The position numbers were made by a program, and so were the translations under genes. The notes under the pieces are model-generated. The model ran no database searches. It was not told the DNA's origin and worked only from the letters and a program-made list of their open reading frames with translations. Shown piece by piece: positions 55,889-64,000 of a stretch of DNA of 64,000 nucleotides (position 1 is the first letter of the stretch; every line of letters begins with the position of its first letter). Origin of the DNA: Lysinibacillus sp. JNUCC-52 (GTDB lineage: Bacteria; Bacillota; Bacilli; Bacillales_A; Planococcaceae); the NCBI RefSeq assembly GCF_015999545.1, contig NZ_CP065546.1, positions 3,938,001-4,002,000 on the forward strand, in the 5' to 3' direction.

Positions 55889-56487
55889 TTGGGATTGTCA
55901 CAAATGGACTACCATTTCAAAATCGCTTTTTTGCAGAGGAGGAATTTCATTATTTATATGATGATATTTTACATATTCGAGAGCTGCATCGGTATGATTT
56001 AGCAAATTACGATACGTTAATTTTATCTTGCCGTTTAGATATTCCTCATTTAAAACGTTATCAATCACAGCTTTTAGCGTTCATTGAATCAGGTAAGCGG
56101 CTCATTATTTTTGGTGAGATTTTGGATAATTGGTTTCCTACGATTGATTGGCAAGATTCTGAGGTGAATTTTAGCTGGTGGGTGCGAGATGGTGGAGACT
56201 TGCCAATGACTGAGCAAAATATGACACACCCATTGTTTAAATACGTAACACTCCGTGATTTAAAATGGCATTATCATGGCTCGTTTTTACCGCCAGAAGG
56301 TGCTCAGTCTTTACTTGATATACCTAATGGTCGCTCACTATTTTATGTCGACAATGTAAGCTTTAACGGAGAATTAGTCTTAACAACACTTGACCCTATG
56401 TTTCATATAGGACTAGGTTTTATTGATCAATCAAAACCGTTTTTACACGGGATAGCAAAATGGCTCAGAGAGGAAGAAGGACAATGA
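55885..56487 (+). CDS. Type B GATase1/ThuA-like protein of the iron locus (right)
   Basis: 200 residues; paralogue of the leftward type B protein. Shared features: HPLFKYVTL, the WHYHGSFLPP block, GRSLFYVDN and VLTTLDPMFHIGLGF. The N-terminal half (DLANYDTLILSC, FIESGKRLIIFGE) again suggests an amidotransferase-like fold lacking the cysteine. ATG at 55885 follows AAAGGAG; the earlier frame is inside the preceding gene. It overlaps the binding-protein gene by ATGA, linking it to transport. Confidence 0.7.
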   Translation: MIGIVTNGLPFQNRFFAEEEFHYLYDDILHIRELHRYDLANYDTLILSCRLDIPHLKRYQSQLLAFIESGKRLIIFGEILDNWFPTIDWQDSEVNFSWWVRDGGDLPMTEQNMTHPLFKYVTLRDLKWHYHGSFLPPEGAQSLLDIPNGRSLFYVDNVSFNGELVLTTLDPMFHIGLGFIDQSKPFLHGIAKWLREEEGQ

Positions 56488-57620
56488 AAAAATACGGATT
56501 TCTAGCAACATTAGCATTAGCGGCAATGCTAGCAGCGTGTGGCGATAAAGATGAGGGGGCAGTAACAGAACAACCGTCTGAAACTTCTGATGTGCAAACA
56601 ACGGCTGAAGAAAAAGTTGTGACAGACCAACTAGGTAGAGAAGTGACAATACCTGGAAAAATTGAACGGGTTGTAACAGGAGGCATATTGCCTTATTTTT
56701 CTACATGGTATGTAGCGACAAACTCTACAAAAGAGATAGTGGGTATGCACCCCAATTCATATAATGCTGCGAAAAACTCTATTCTATCAAAAATTTCACC
56801 AGATGTGTTAAATGCAGAAACGTCTTATATTCAAAATGGTGAGGTGAATGTTGAGGAATTACTAAAGATTGATCCCCAACTGTATGTAGAAATTTCAACA
56901 AATGAAGATTCAATTAACAAAGTAACAGAAGCGGGTATTCCTGTTGTTGCGGTAAAAGCAATTGATGCCGCAGCCGCTGAACCATTAGCAACATTCAATA
57001 GCTGGCTAACATTAACAAGTAAAATAACTGGAACAACTGATCGTGCGGACCGTTTTTTACAAGAGGGCAAAAAGGTGCAGTCTGAACTTGATGCCAAATT
57101 AAAAGATATAGCAAAAGAGGACAAGCCACGTGCATTAATATTATTTATGCATAATGATAAGTCCATTACGGTAGGTGGTAGCAACTTCTTCGGCAATCAA
57201 TGGCTAAACGCAACGGGTGCAATAGATGTTGCTGAAAAGGATGTACAAGGAAGAAAAGAAGTAAATATGGAACAAATTTACTCTTGGAATCCTGATATTA
57301 TTTACATTACAAACTTTACGGAAACACAGCCCGAAGATTTACTTGAAAATAAAGTGGATGGACAGGACTGGAGTCAGGTAAAAGCAGTGCAAGATGGAAA
57401 GGTTTATAAAATTCCATTAGGTATATATCGCTGGTTCCCACCAAGTGGCGATGCACCGCTAATGCTAAAATGGATGGCTCAAAAAAATCATCCAGCGTTA
57501 TTTACGTATAAGATTGAAGATGAAATTAAAACGTATTACAAAGACTTCTATGAATTTGACGTAACAGATGAGGAAATCCATGATATATTAAACCCTTCTT
57601 CTGACGCGGCGAAATATTAA
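56484..57620 (+). CDS. Iron-siderophore-type ABC transporter substrate-binding lipoprotein
   Basis: 378 residues. Signal peptide with lipobox L-A-A-C; Cys19 is the lipidated residue, so it is anchored outside the membrane. An acidic, Thr/Ser/Glu-rich linker follows (about 22-50). Then comes the class III periplasmic-binding domain beginning VTDQLGREVTIPGKIERVV, with two lobes joined by a helix. The C-terminal block IYRWFPPSGDAPLMLKWMAQ is typical of iron-complex binding proteins. Fourth in the coupled rightward operon after ATGA overlap. The bound compound is unknown; haem, a siderophore or cobalamin cannot be told apart. Confidence 0.88.
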   Translation: MKKYGFLATLALAAMLAACGDKDEGAVTEQPSETSDVQTTAEEKVVTDQLGREVTIPGKIERVVTGGILPYFSTWYVATNSTKEIVGMHPNSYNAAKNSILSKISPDVLNAETSYIQNGEVNVEELLKIDPQLYVEISTNEDSINKVTEAGIPVVAVKAIDAAAAEPLATFNSWLTLTSKITGTTDRADRFLQEGKKVQSELDAKLKDIAKEDKPRALILFMHNDKSITVGGSNFFGNQWLNATGAIDVAEKDVQGRKEVNMEQIYSWNPDIIYITNFTETQPEDLLENKVDGQDWSQVKAVQDGKVYKIPLGIYRWFPPSGDAPLMLKWMAQKNHPALFTYKIEDEIKTYYKDFYEFDVTDEEIHDILNPSSDAAKY

Positions 57621-57634
57621 GGATTGATAGTTAG

Positions 57635-58636
57635 ATGAAGAAGTGGATTATTGCATTGTTATGGTTGCTACCATTTTTGGTAGCAATCGTTTCACTCGGT
57701 GTTGGTCGTTTTGAAGTAGGTCTTGACCATATAATAAAAATTTTAACATCACAATTGTTCCCAATTGAACAAACATGGACAAAGATGGAAGAAACAGTTG
57801 TGATGAATGTCCGTTTACCTCGTATTTTGCTCGCTCTTCTCATTGGTGGAGGGTTAGCAATAGCAGGTGCAGGATTTCAAGGTATGTTTGGCAACCCGCT
57901 AGTTTCGCCAGATATTTTAGGTGTTTCAGCAGGTGCGGGTTTTGGTGCATCATTAGGTATTTTATTATTTGGCCAAAATTTTTCTGCACAAATAATGGCA
58001 TTACTTTTCGGTTTAGGTGCGATTGGCTTTACATTTTTAGTAGCAGGTGCAAAAAAGAATGCGCCTATTTTTATGTTCGTATTGGCTGGTGTTGTCACAT
58101 CTGCCCTTTTTAATGCTTTGATTTCCCTTATCAAATTTGTGGCAGACCCAGAGGAGAAGTTACCAGCCATTACCTATTGGCTAATGGGGAGTCTCGGTAC
58201 TGCAACCTATAAAGATCTATATATTGGTGGCCCATTAATTTTAATAGGTATTCTACTCCTCTATTTACTGCGTTGGCGAATAAATATTTTAACATTGCCA
58301 GAGGATGAAGCAAAGTCCATGGGGATTCCAGTCGCACGTTTAAAATGGCTCGTAATTTTTGGAGCAACACTAATAACAGCGGCATCTGTAGCTGTAGCGG
58401 GCATCGTAGGTTGGGTTGGTTTAATTATTCCACATGTTGCACGCATGCTTGTCGGTAATAACAATCAATTTGTTCTACCTGTGTCTGTTGCAATCGGTAG
58501 TGTGTACTTATTAATTATCGATGATTTAGCACGCTCACTAACAGCAACAGAAATTCCATTGTCCATTTTAACAGCCATTATTGGTGCACCATTTTTTGCT
58601 TATTTATTACGTCGTTCAGGAGGTGGCTGGGGATGA
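57635..58636 (+). CDS. FecCD-family ABC transporter permease
   Basis: 333 residues with 9-10 transmembrane segments. Blocks: RLPRILLALLIGGGLAIAGAGFQ, NPLVSPDILGVSAGAGFGASL, and WVGLIIPHVARMLVGNNNQFVLP near the cytoplasmic coupling loop, all typical of FecCD/BtuC permeases. Only one permease gene is present, so a homodimer is implied. The RBS is weak (AAGGA, 12 bases away); coupling with the preceding gene, 14 bases upstream, may help. Overlaps the ATPase gene by ATGA. Confidence 0.93.
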   Translation: MKKWIIALLWLLPFLVAIVSLGVGRFEVGLDHIIKILTSQLFPIEQTWTKMEETVVMNVRLPRILLALLIGGGLAIAGAGFQGMFGNPLVSPDILGVSAGAGFGASLGILLFGQNFSAQIMALLFGLGAIGFTFLVAGAKKNAPIFMFVLAGVVTSALFNALISLIKFVADPEEKLPAITYWLMGSLGTATYKDLYIGGPLILIGILLLYLLRWRINILTLPEDEAKSMGIPVARLKWLVIFGATLITAASVAVAGIVGWVGLIIPHVARMLVGNNNQFVLPVSVAIGSVYLLIIDDLARSLTATEIPLSILTAIIGAPFFAYLLRRSGGGWG

Positions 58637-59448
58637 AAATAGAAGTGGTCGATGGCAATTACTATTATGAGAAGCGCCGCACCAAAATGCCTCATTTATA
58701 TGCAAAAGATATTAATTTTACATTAGCATCAGGTGAAATAATGGCTATTCTTGGACCGAATGGTGCAGGGAAAACAACTATGCTAAAGTGTATTACAGGT
58801 CTTCTCGATTGGAAAAAAGGCAAGACATTGATAGACGGTAAACCTCTTAGCGCAATGGACCGTAAAGAGTTGTGGAAGCGAGTTGGCTATGTACCTCAGG
58901 CGCATAAGATGGTATTTGGCTTTACTGTGGAAGAGCTAGTTGTCATGGGGCGTGCGCCATATATTAGTACATTGGCGCAGCCTTCAGCCAAGGATATGGA
59001 AGCGGCTCATGCAGCACTGAACACAATTGGAATAACCCATCTTGCTAAAAAATCATGTAATGAAATTAGCGGAGGAGAGCTACAATTGGCTTTAATTGCT
59101 CGTACGCTCGTGTCTAATCCTGAGGTTTTAATATTAGATGAACCCGAATCACATTTGGATATTCAAAAGCAAATTGTTATATTACAAACGATAAAGCGCT
59201 TATCTAAAGAGCGAGGTATTTCTTGCATCATTAATACCCACTATCCAAACCATGCCTTTTATCTTGCAGATCGTGTATTAATGACAGCGAAAGAAAAGGA
59301 TGTTATATACGGCGATGTACAGGAGGTAATGACTGAGTCTCGAATGAAGGAATTTTTCGGTATAGAGCTAAAAAAAATAATTTACGAGGAAGAGGATTAT
59401 TTCGTTGAAACGATGGTTCCTCGCGCACTAGGACAAAATGTGATATAA
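58633..59448 (+). CDS. Iron-siderophore-type ABC transporter ATP-binding protein
   Basis: 271 residues, FepC/BtuD type. Walker A GPNGAGKT (41-48), Q-loop VPQAHK, signature ISGGELQLALIARTL (about 145-159), Walker B VLILDEPES (about 165-173) and the switch histidine in INTHYPNHA. About 20 extra N-terminal residues and a short C-terminal tail are present. Last gene of the rightward operon. Confidence 0.94.
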   Translation: MKIEVVDGNYYYEKRRTKMPHLYAKDINFTLASGEIMAILGPNGAGKTTMLKCITGLLDWKKGKTLIDGKPLSAMDRKELWKRVGYVPQAHKMVFGFTVEELVVMGRAPYISTLAQPSAKDMEAAHAALNTIGITHLAKKSCNEISGGELQLALIARTLVSNPEVLILDEPESHLDIQKQIVILQTIKRLSKERGISCIINTHYPNHAFYLADRVLMTAKEKDVIYGDVQEVMTESRMKEFFGIELKKIIYEEEDYFVETMVPRALGQNVI

Positions 59449-59469
59449 GTGCCTGTCACCTTAAATGTA

Positions 59470-59506
59470 AAAACACGGTCCCCTGCAGTGGAGGAGACCG
59501 TGTTTT
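59470..59506. terminator. Terminator between the iron operon and glcD
   Basis: AAAACACGGTC pairs with GACCGTGTTTT around CCCTGCAGTGGAG. It serves both convergent transcripts. A GTGCCTGTCACC motif lies just upstream at 59452. Confidence 0.88.
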
Positions 59507-59549
59507 CATTGTTTATGGGAAGGATTTCAATTGGGAGAAATTCGAGCAA

Positions 59550-60929
59550 CTATACGTTGAAAATTTTCCCTGGATTCATAATGTTATGTGGATCGAGCGC
59601 TGTCTTAATGCTTTTCATAACAAGTAGGGAGGCACCGTGCTCCATCGATTGGTATTTCATTTTACCAATACCTACACCGTGTTCGCCTGTACAAGTTCCT
59701 CCGCGAAGCAGCGCATATTGCACAATATGCTCATTGAAACGGTCCGCTTGCGCACGTTCGTTTGAATCTGTCGGGTCCAACATTAACAATGCATGGAAAT
59801 TCCCATCTCCAACATGTCCGACAATTCCTCCTGCTAAACCGACGTTGTTTAACTGTTCGCGGGCATACAAAATGGTCTCTGCCAATTTTGAAATCGGAAC
59901 ACAAACATCTGTTGACATAAGCTTTTTCCCTGGATACGCATGAATATATGCATAGGCTAATGTATGTCGCGCCTCCCATAGCTTATTACGAGCTGCGTTG
60001 TCTTGCTCAAACTCGACAGACGTACAGCCGAAATCCTCAAAAATTTCTGTAGCAAATGCAATATCAGCTTGCATACCTGCATCATTACCGTGGAACTCTA
60101 AAAACAGCGTCGGTTTTTCATCATAAGAAGTTTCATTATAAATATTAACTTGTGTAATAGACGCTTCATCGACTAACTCGACACGACCAATGGAAATGCC
60201 AGCCTGCAATAATGCGGCTACTGCACTAACTGCATCGCCAACTGTTTCAAATACAGCACGACCTGCAGTGACAAATTCCGGAATACCATAAACTTGCAAT
60301 GTTAGCTCTGTAAAACAGCCTAGTGTACCTTCAGAACCAACAAATAAGCCATTTAAGTGATAGCCTGACGATGATTTGGCTGCTAAATTTCCAGTATGTA
60401 TAACAGTACCGTCTGCCAGTACCACTTCTAAATCACGCACTTGGTCGCGCATAACACCATATCGAACAGCAGTAGTACCGCTGGCATTTGTTGCTGCCAT
60501 TCCTCCAAGTGTCGCATCTGCTCCTGGATCTACCGTAAATTGAAGGCCGTGTTTTTTTAATTCTTTATTTAATTGTGCACGTGTTACACCTGGTTGCACT
60601 TTCACTAGTAAATCTTCTGGGCGAATATCTAAAATTGTATTCATTTCAGAAAAATCGATAGAAATACCGTTAGCAATCGGAATAGCATTTCCTTCTAAAC
60701 TGGAGCCAACGCCAAATGGTACGACAGGTATAAGATTTGCATGTGCTATTTTCATAATGGCACTTACGTCTCCTGTGGAACGTGGGAACACTACTATATC
60801 TGGCAAGTTCATTGCATGATGGGATTCATCTTTGCCATGTAGCTCTCGTACCGTATCGTTTGTCGACACTTGCTCATCCGATAATACCTCTCTAAGTTGA
60901 TTTACTATTAGCTCTACTGCAACAGTCAT
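59550..60929 (-). CDS. glcD: FAD-linked 2-hydroxyacid oxidase, GlcD type
   Basis: 459 residues of the glycolate oxidase GlcD/D-lactate dehydrogenase family. The PCMH-type FAD domain (about 40-220) contains VVPFGVGSSLEGNAIP, DPGADATLGGMAATNASGT and SSGYHLNGLFVGSEG. The C-terminal domain ends EHGVGIGKMKYQ and ALDPHNIMNPGKIF. Oxidises glycolate or D-lactate. No glcF iron-sulfur partner is adjacent; glcD alone is followed by sspI here, comparable to ysfC-sspI proximity in B. subtilis. The start has GGAGGGAT upstream. Confidence 0.85.
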   Translation of the reverse strand: MTVAVELIVNQLREVLSDEQVSTNDTVRELHGKDESHHAMNLPDIVVFPRSTGDVSAIMKIAHANLIPVVPFGVGSSLEGNAIPIANGISIDFSEMNTILDIRPEDLLVKVQPGVTRAQLNKELKKHGLQFTVDPGADATLGGMAATNASGTTAVRYGVMRDQVRDLEVVLADGTVIHTGNLAAKSSSGYHLNGLFVGSEGTLGCFTELTLQVYGIPEFVTAGRAVFETVGDAVSAVAALLQAGISIGRVELVDEASITQVNIYNETSYDEKPTLFLEFHGNDAGMQADIAFATEIFEDFGCTSVEFEQDNAARNKLWEARHTLAYAYIHAYPGKKLMSTDVCVPISKLAETILYAREQLNNVGLAGGIVGHVGDGNFHALLMLDPTDSNERAQADRFNEHIVQYALLRGGTCTGEHGVGIGKMKYQSMEHGASLLVMKSIKTALDPHNIMNPGKIFNV

Positions 60930-61006
60930 TCCAATCCCTCCAAACTTTCTGATAAATCTAATTTATCATGCGATTAGTGGAAATGGAATGTCCTGTTTAC
61001 AAAAAA

Positions 61007-61216
61007 TCAGTGTGCAAATACTTTTTCTAACTTTTGTACGAATGCTTCTTGTTCTTCATTAGTTGATTGTTGCCACCATTTTTCGAAAAATACACCTAGG
61101 CCAGGTAGTAAATGCTCCTCGCCACGTGAAATGGCATCTTGGACTATATCTTTAAATTCTGCTGCTGATTGACCATGGACATTTGCCGTAATGGCATCTC
61201 TTATTTGAAAATTCAT
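61007..61216 (-). CDS. sspI: Small acid-soluble spore protein SspI
   Basis: 69 residues starting MNFQIRDAITANVHGQ and with EEHLLPGLGVFFEKWWQ, the SspI signature. Minor spore-core protein made in the forespore. Good evidence that the organism forms endospores. AAGGAGGCG precedes ATG; a forespore-type promoter was not identified confidently. Confidence 0.93.
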   Translation of the reverse strand: MNFQIRDAITANVHGQSAAEFKDIVQDAISRGEEHLLPGLGVFFEKWWQQSTNEEQEAFVQKLEKVFAH

Positions 61217-61419
61217 CTATTTCGCCTCCTTAGTCATAATTTGTCCACTGACATTAGAAATATGTATAAAAATTAATGAAAAACATAGGATTTTTTAAAA
61301 TTCTCTCGATATTTCGTTTAAATTTAGGCAGATATTTATGCAAATCTGTAGAGAATACTTGTAAAAGGGTTATTCGACGAGCTTTTTACCGCAAGTTAAG
61401 CTAAAAACACCTAGGAATA

Positions 61420-61977
61420 ATGGACTGTGCACAAGTCGTTAGGAAAGTATCAGTGCCATTTGAAAAACAAACACAAATTGTTTCACCACAACAGCCTTTT
61501 GAAGAAGTATTAGAATTGGTGCAACCGATGATTTCCTCCATATTATCAAAGTGCCATATTTACAAAGACTTTGAGTATTATCGTCAAATTGCAGCAATTG
61601 CTGTATGGAAAGCATATAGCAATGCAGATCCTTCGAAAGGGCAATTTTCTGCCTATATTTATACAACCGTGAAAGGTGAAATTTTGAAAGAACTTACGAA
61701 AGAAAGAAGATTTCAGGACAAGGAAATATTAATGGCTGATGACACGTTGAATTTTATACGTTGTCGGGAGAAACAAATCAATCCACTTGGAGAGTGTCTT
61801 TTAGTAGATAAAATAATGGACCAATTAACAGAGGATGAAAGAAAGATACTGCAACTATATTACCTAGATGGTTATAGGTATGAAGAAATAGCTAAAGTAC
61901 TACAGGTATCAGTCGCTGCAATTAAAAAAAGACGTACTAGACTAATAAAGAAACTACGTCGTCACCTTAATGAGTAA
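61420..61977 (+). CDS. Sigma-70 family RNA polymerase sigma factor
   Basis: 185 residues. Region 2 (about 30-95: YRQIAAIAVWKAYSNADPSKGQFSAYIYTTVKGEILKELTKERRF) and region 4 (about 125-185: LTEDERKILQLYYLDGYRYEEIAKVLQVSVAAIKKRRTRLIKKL) are clear; region 3 is missing, as in ECF-like or SigI/SigO-like small factors. No anti-sigma gene follows. The ATG at 61420 has AGGA only four bases away; GTG at 61453 with AGGAAAG is an alternative start. Promoter targets unknown. Confidence 0.82.
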   Translation: MDCAQVVRKVSVPFEKQTQIVSPQQPFEEVLELVQPMISSILSKCHIYKDFEYYRQIAAIAVWKAYSNADPSKGQFSAYIYTTVKGEILKELTKERRFQDKEILMADDTLNFIRCREKQINPLGECLLVDKIMDQLTEDERKILQLYYLDGYRYEEIAKVLQVSVAAIKKRRTRLIKKLRRHLNE

Positions 61978-62003
61978 ACTAAATTACTACTAAAAGATAA
62001 TAA

Positions 62004-62044
62004 AAGTATGCTAATATCAAAATAAATTGAATATTAGCATACTT
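62004..62044 (+). terminator. Long AT-rich hairpin after the sigma-factor gene
   Basis: AAGTATGCTAATAT pairs perfectly (14 bp) with ATATTAGCATACTT around 12 bases. The downstream sequence CACTTGTTG is not a proper T-run, so it may be a weak terminator or an operator-like palindrome. Confidence 0.55.
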
Positions 62045-62189
62045 CACTTGTTGCATACAAAGTCCAATAAAAATGCTATGATTTGTAAGAAGTCAAAGAA
62101 ATATACAATTTTAATACGTTTAAATATAATATGTAGGTAGAGTTACCTATCTATTTTGATTGTGTATATATTGATATGGAGGGTTAGTA

Positions 62190-64000
62190 TTGGAAAACGC
62201 GTGTAATCATTTAGATAAAAGGGAGATATGGTATAGTGCGATACCACTGCTTCTATTGATTCCTCTTTTAATATTCAATAATCAGCTTATGTCTATTTTT
62301 ACAGAAGGAAATATCCTCGGTTATTTAAGATTAATTATGAAAATATTAATTGTTGTATTCACGATGACAATTGCCATTCATTCTTGGCTTGTATTTTCGC
62401 AGTTATTAATCAATCATACATTATACATAGGTAGTGTTTTCTTTCTTATCGCTTTGCTAGAGATTGCTAATATTGTCATATCAGTCCCACAAAGTGTAGA
62501 CACAATATTAATAGGCGTCTGGATACAAATTTTTATGCGAATGGCTTTAGTAATAGGGATTCTACTTATTATTGCGAAGCCTAGAAAAAAGTTAACATTG
62601 GCTCACCGGAGGGTAGCTTATGGAATAGCGATTTTGTCTGTTATGCTTATGCTTTTTAGTTTATATAAGGTACAGCCATTCCTTGAAGAGCATCAGCCAA
62701 TAACTCCTCATACAGTACAATTATTGACTGGCGCTATACAAGGGGTTTCCATTTATTTTTTAAGCAAGCATTTTAAAAGTGCACGAAAACAGGTTTTGTG
62801 GTTAATTAGTGGGTCCGTATATTTAATTTTGAGCGATGTTGTGTTTATTTTTAGCAAAGACGACAATGCTATTTGGATGTTTATTGCACTGTTTTACCAG
62901 TTTTCAGCTTATTACGTTTTTTTAAAGGCGATTTACTATACATCAGTTGAGAAACCATATTTACAGCTATTAAAAATTAAGCAAGACCTGGAACAATCAC
63001 AACAGGAGCTTACTTTTCAAGCATATCATGATGATATTACCCAACTGCCAAATGAGCGTCTTTTATTAAAAACATTGAAAGAGGAGCTGCATAAGGATAG
63101 TAAACGAAAGGCGGTTATTTCTATTGAAATTGACCGACTTGCCACCATTAGTGATTCCTTAGGTATTAGCAATTCCAATAAAATGATGAAACTTGTAGCG
63201 GAAAGGATTCAAGCAATGCTACCGCCGCATTATTTTGCAACGAAGTTACGGGAAAGCCAATTTGTTATTTATATTAACCATGTACAAACACAAGAAGAAC
63301 TAATACAGTTTTGTTTGAACATTAAAAGTACGATGGAAAAACCTTTACAAGTTCAGCTTTTCTCATTAAAAGGGAATGTTAATATGGGTATTGCATTCAA
63401 TGAAAAAAATTGTTCTGCTGAAGAATTATTGATGCATGCACAGCTGGCAATGCGTGAAGCAAGCCAAATACCACAACGTTTCCTTTTCTATAAAGAGCAT
63501 ATGTCAACGGGCGTGACAGATCGTATATTGCTGGAGCAGGAATTACATAGAGCACTCGATCAACAGGAATTTTATTTGGATTACCAGCCCCAAATTAATT
63601 TGAAAACAGGGAAAATAGAATCGGTGGAGGCGCTTGTCCGTTGGCGACATCCAGTTCATGGTTTTGTGCCGCCTGATAAATTTATTGACATTGCCGAAGA
63701 GTCAGGGCTAATTATTCCTCTCGGTAAATGGATACTTGAAACAGCATGCTTGCAAGCAAAGGCATGGGAAGCACAAGGTCTACCTAAAATGAAGGTTGCT
63801 GTTAATTTATCGCTAGGACAATTATTCCAGCAAGATTTGGTGCAAATGGTGAAGGAGATTTTACAGCGAAGTAAGCTGGAACCAGCCTATCTACAGTTGG
63901 AAATAACCGAAAGTATGACAATGAATATTGATCAAATGACTCAATTACTACATGAGTTAAAGGCATTAGGAATTCAAATAGCAGTCGATGATTTTGGCAC
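62190..64000 (+). CDS. Membrane GGDEF/EAL-domain protein, 3' end outside window
   Basis: Starts with TTG (62190) after GGAGGG and stays open to the window edge (about 603 residues). N-terminal part (1-250): about eight hydrophobic segments forming a membrane sensor. A GGDEF domain follows (about 275-430), starting HDDITQLPNERLL, but the signature itself is replaced by LRESQFVIY, so cyclase activity is unlikely. The EAL domain begins with ELHRALDQQEFYLDYQPQ and has SVEALVRWRHP, AVNLS, EITES and VDDFG; metal ligands of active phosphodiesterases are present as far as read. Probably a cyclic-di-GMP phosphodiesterase. Confidence 0.9.
   Translation, partial: MENACNHLDKREIWYSAIPLLLLIPLLIFNNQLMSIFTEGNILGYLRLIMKILIVVFTMTIAIHSWLVFSQLLINHTLYIGSVFFLIALLEIANIVISVPQSVDTILIGVWIQIFMRMALVIGILLIIAKPRKKLTLAHRRVAYGIAILSVMLMLFSLYKVQPFLEEHQPITPHTVQLLTGAIQGVSIYFLSKHFKSARKQVLWLISGSVYLILSDVVFIFSKDDNAIWMFIALFYQFSAYYVFLKAIYYTSVEKPYLQLLKIKQDLEQSQQELTFQAYHDDITQLPNERLLLKTLKEELHKDSKRKAVISIEIDRLATISDSLGISNSNKMMKLVAERIQAMLPPHYFATKLRESQFVIYINHVQTQEELIQFCLNIKSTMEKPLQVQLFSLKGNVNMGIAFNEKNCSAEELLMHAQLAMREASQIPQRFLFYKEHMSTGVTDRILLEQELHRALDQQEFYLDYQPQINLKTGKIESVEALVRWRHPVHGFVPPDKFIDIAEESGLIIPLGKWILETACLQAKAWEAQGLPKMKVAVNLSLGQLFQQDLVQMVKEILQRSKLEPAYLQLEITESMTMNIDQMTQLLHELKALGIQIAVDDFG

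Noticed and set aside
59449-59943. 164-residue plus-strand frame inside glcD
   Set aside because: Antisense to a clear FAD oxidase; it has no family features and begins inside the terminator region.

Overview
The window is an ordinary chromosomal backbone segment of a low-GC, endospore-forming Firmicute. Gene order closely follows the Bacillus subtilis yt/ys region (mbcS-sppA-yteJ-tpx-ytxK; ytkL-ytoI-ytpI-nrnA-dnaE; accDA-pfkA-pyk-fxsA-ytvI-citZ-icd-mdh-phoPR-polA-mutM-coaE-gapB-nrdR-dnaB-dnaI-thrS-infC-rpmI-rplT-ysdA-ysdB-ysdC; glcD-sspI). The details (FadR-like regulator before accDA, hflKC, GC-rich dispersed repeats, many TTG starts) suggest a Lysinibacillus/Solibacillus-type member of the Planococcaceae. 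The species cannot be fixed from the sequence alone.

Layout. 1-550: the end of thiM with its TPP riboswitch (minus). 746-7945: acyl-CoA synthetase, SppA, RDD protein, thiol peroxidase, YtxK, UspA and alanine dehydrogenase. 8043-8698: three and a partial tandem copies of a GC-rich repeat. 8749-16795: M24 peptidase, YtkL, YtoI, YtpI, NrnA, DnaE. 16892-22373: GntR regulator with an operator-like palindrome in its leader, accDA, pfkA-pyk. 22530-28321: FxsA, YtvI, citZ-icd-mdh, a MaoC-like hotdog protein. 28377-34288: phoPR, lrgAB-type pair, hflKC. 35308-44000: polA-mutM-coaE, gapB, nrdR-dnaB-dnaI. 44066-47878: T-box/thrS and the leader plus infC-rpmI-rplT. 47911-52252: hairpin repeat array, 21-bp repeat, ysdAB, dUTPase, M42 peptidase, a DUF2975/HTH module with one frameshifted copy. 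52535-53500: argF. 53518-53705: a predicted independent small RNA. 53779-59448: an iron-regulated accessory locus. 59550-64000: glcD, sspI, a sigma factor and a truncated GGDEF/EAL protein.

How the genes work together. The core holds lower glycolysis and gluconeogenesis (pfkA, pyk, gapB), the start of fatty-acid synthesis (accDA), the citrate branch of the TCA cycle (citZ, icd, mdh), replication initiation and repair (dnaB, dnaI, dnaE, polA, mutM) and translation (thrS, infC, rpmI, rplT).

The least explained part is 53518-59448. Two divergent promoters each carry a Fur-box-like palindrome inside the 17-bp spacer. Each drives a two-gene cassette (type A then type B, overlapping by ATGA) of about 200-residue proteins. 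All four proteins appear to be paralogues with a class-I-glutamine-amidotransferase/ThuA-like look. The rightward cassette runs by a further ATGA overlap into a siderophore-type ABC transporter. A predicted approximately 150-nt RNA, with its own promoter, four hairpins and a terminator, lies next to it. These two items are the best candidates for undescribed biology; their functions are not assigned here.
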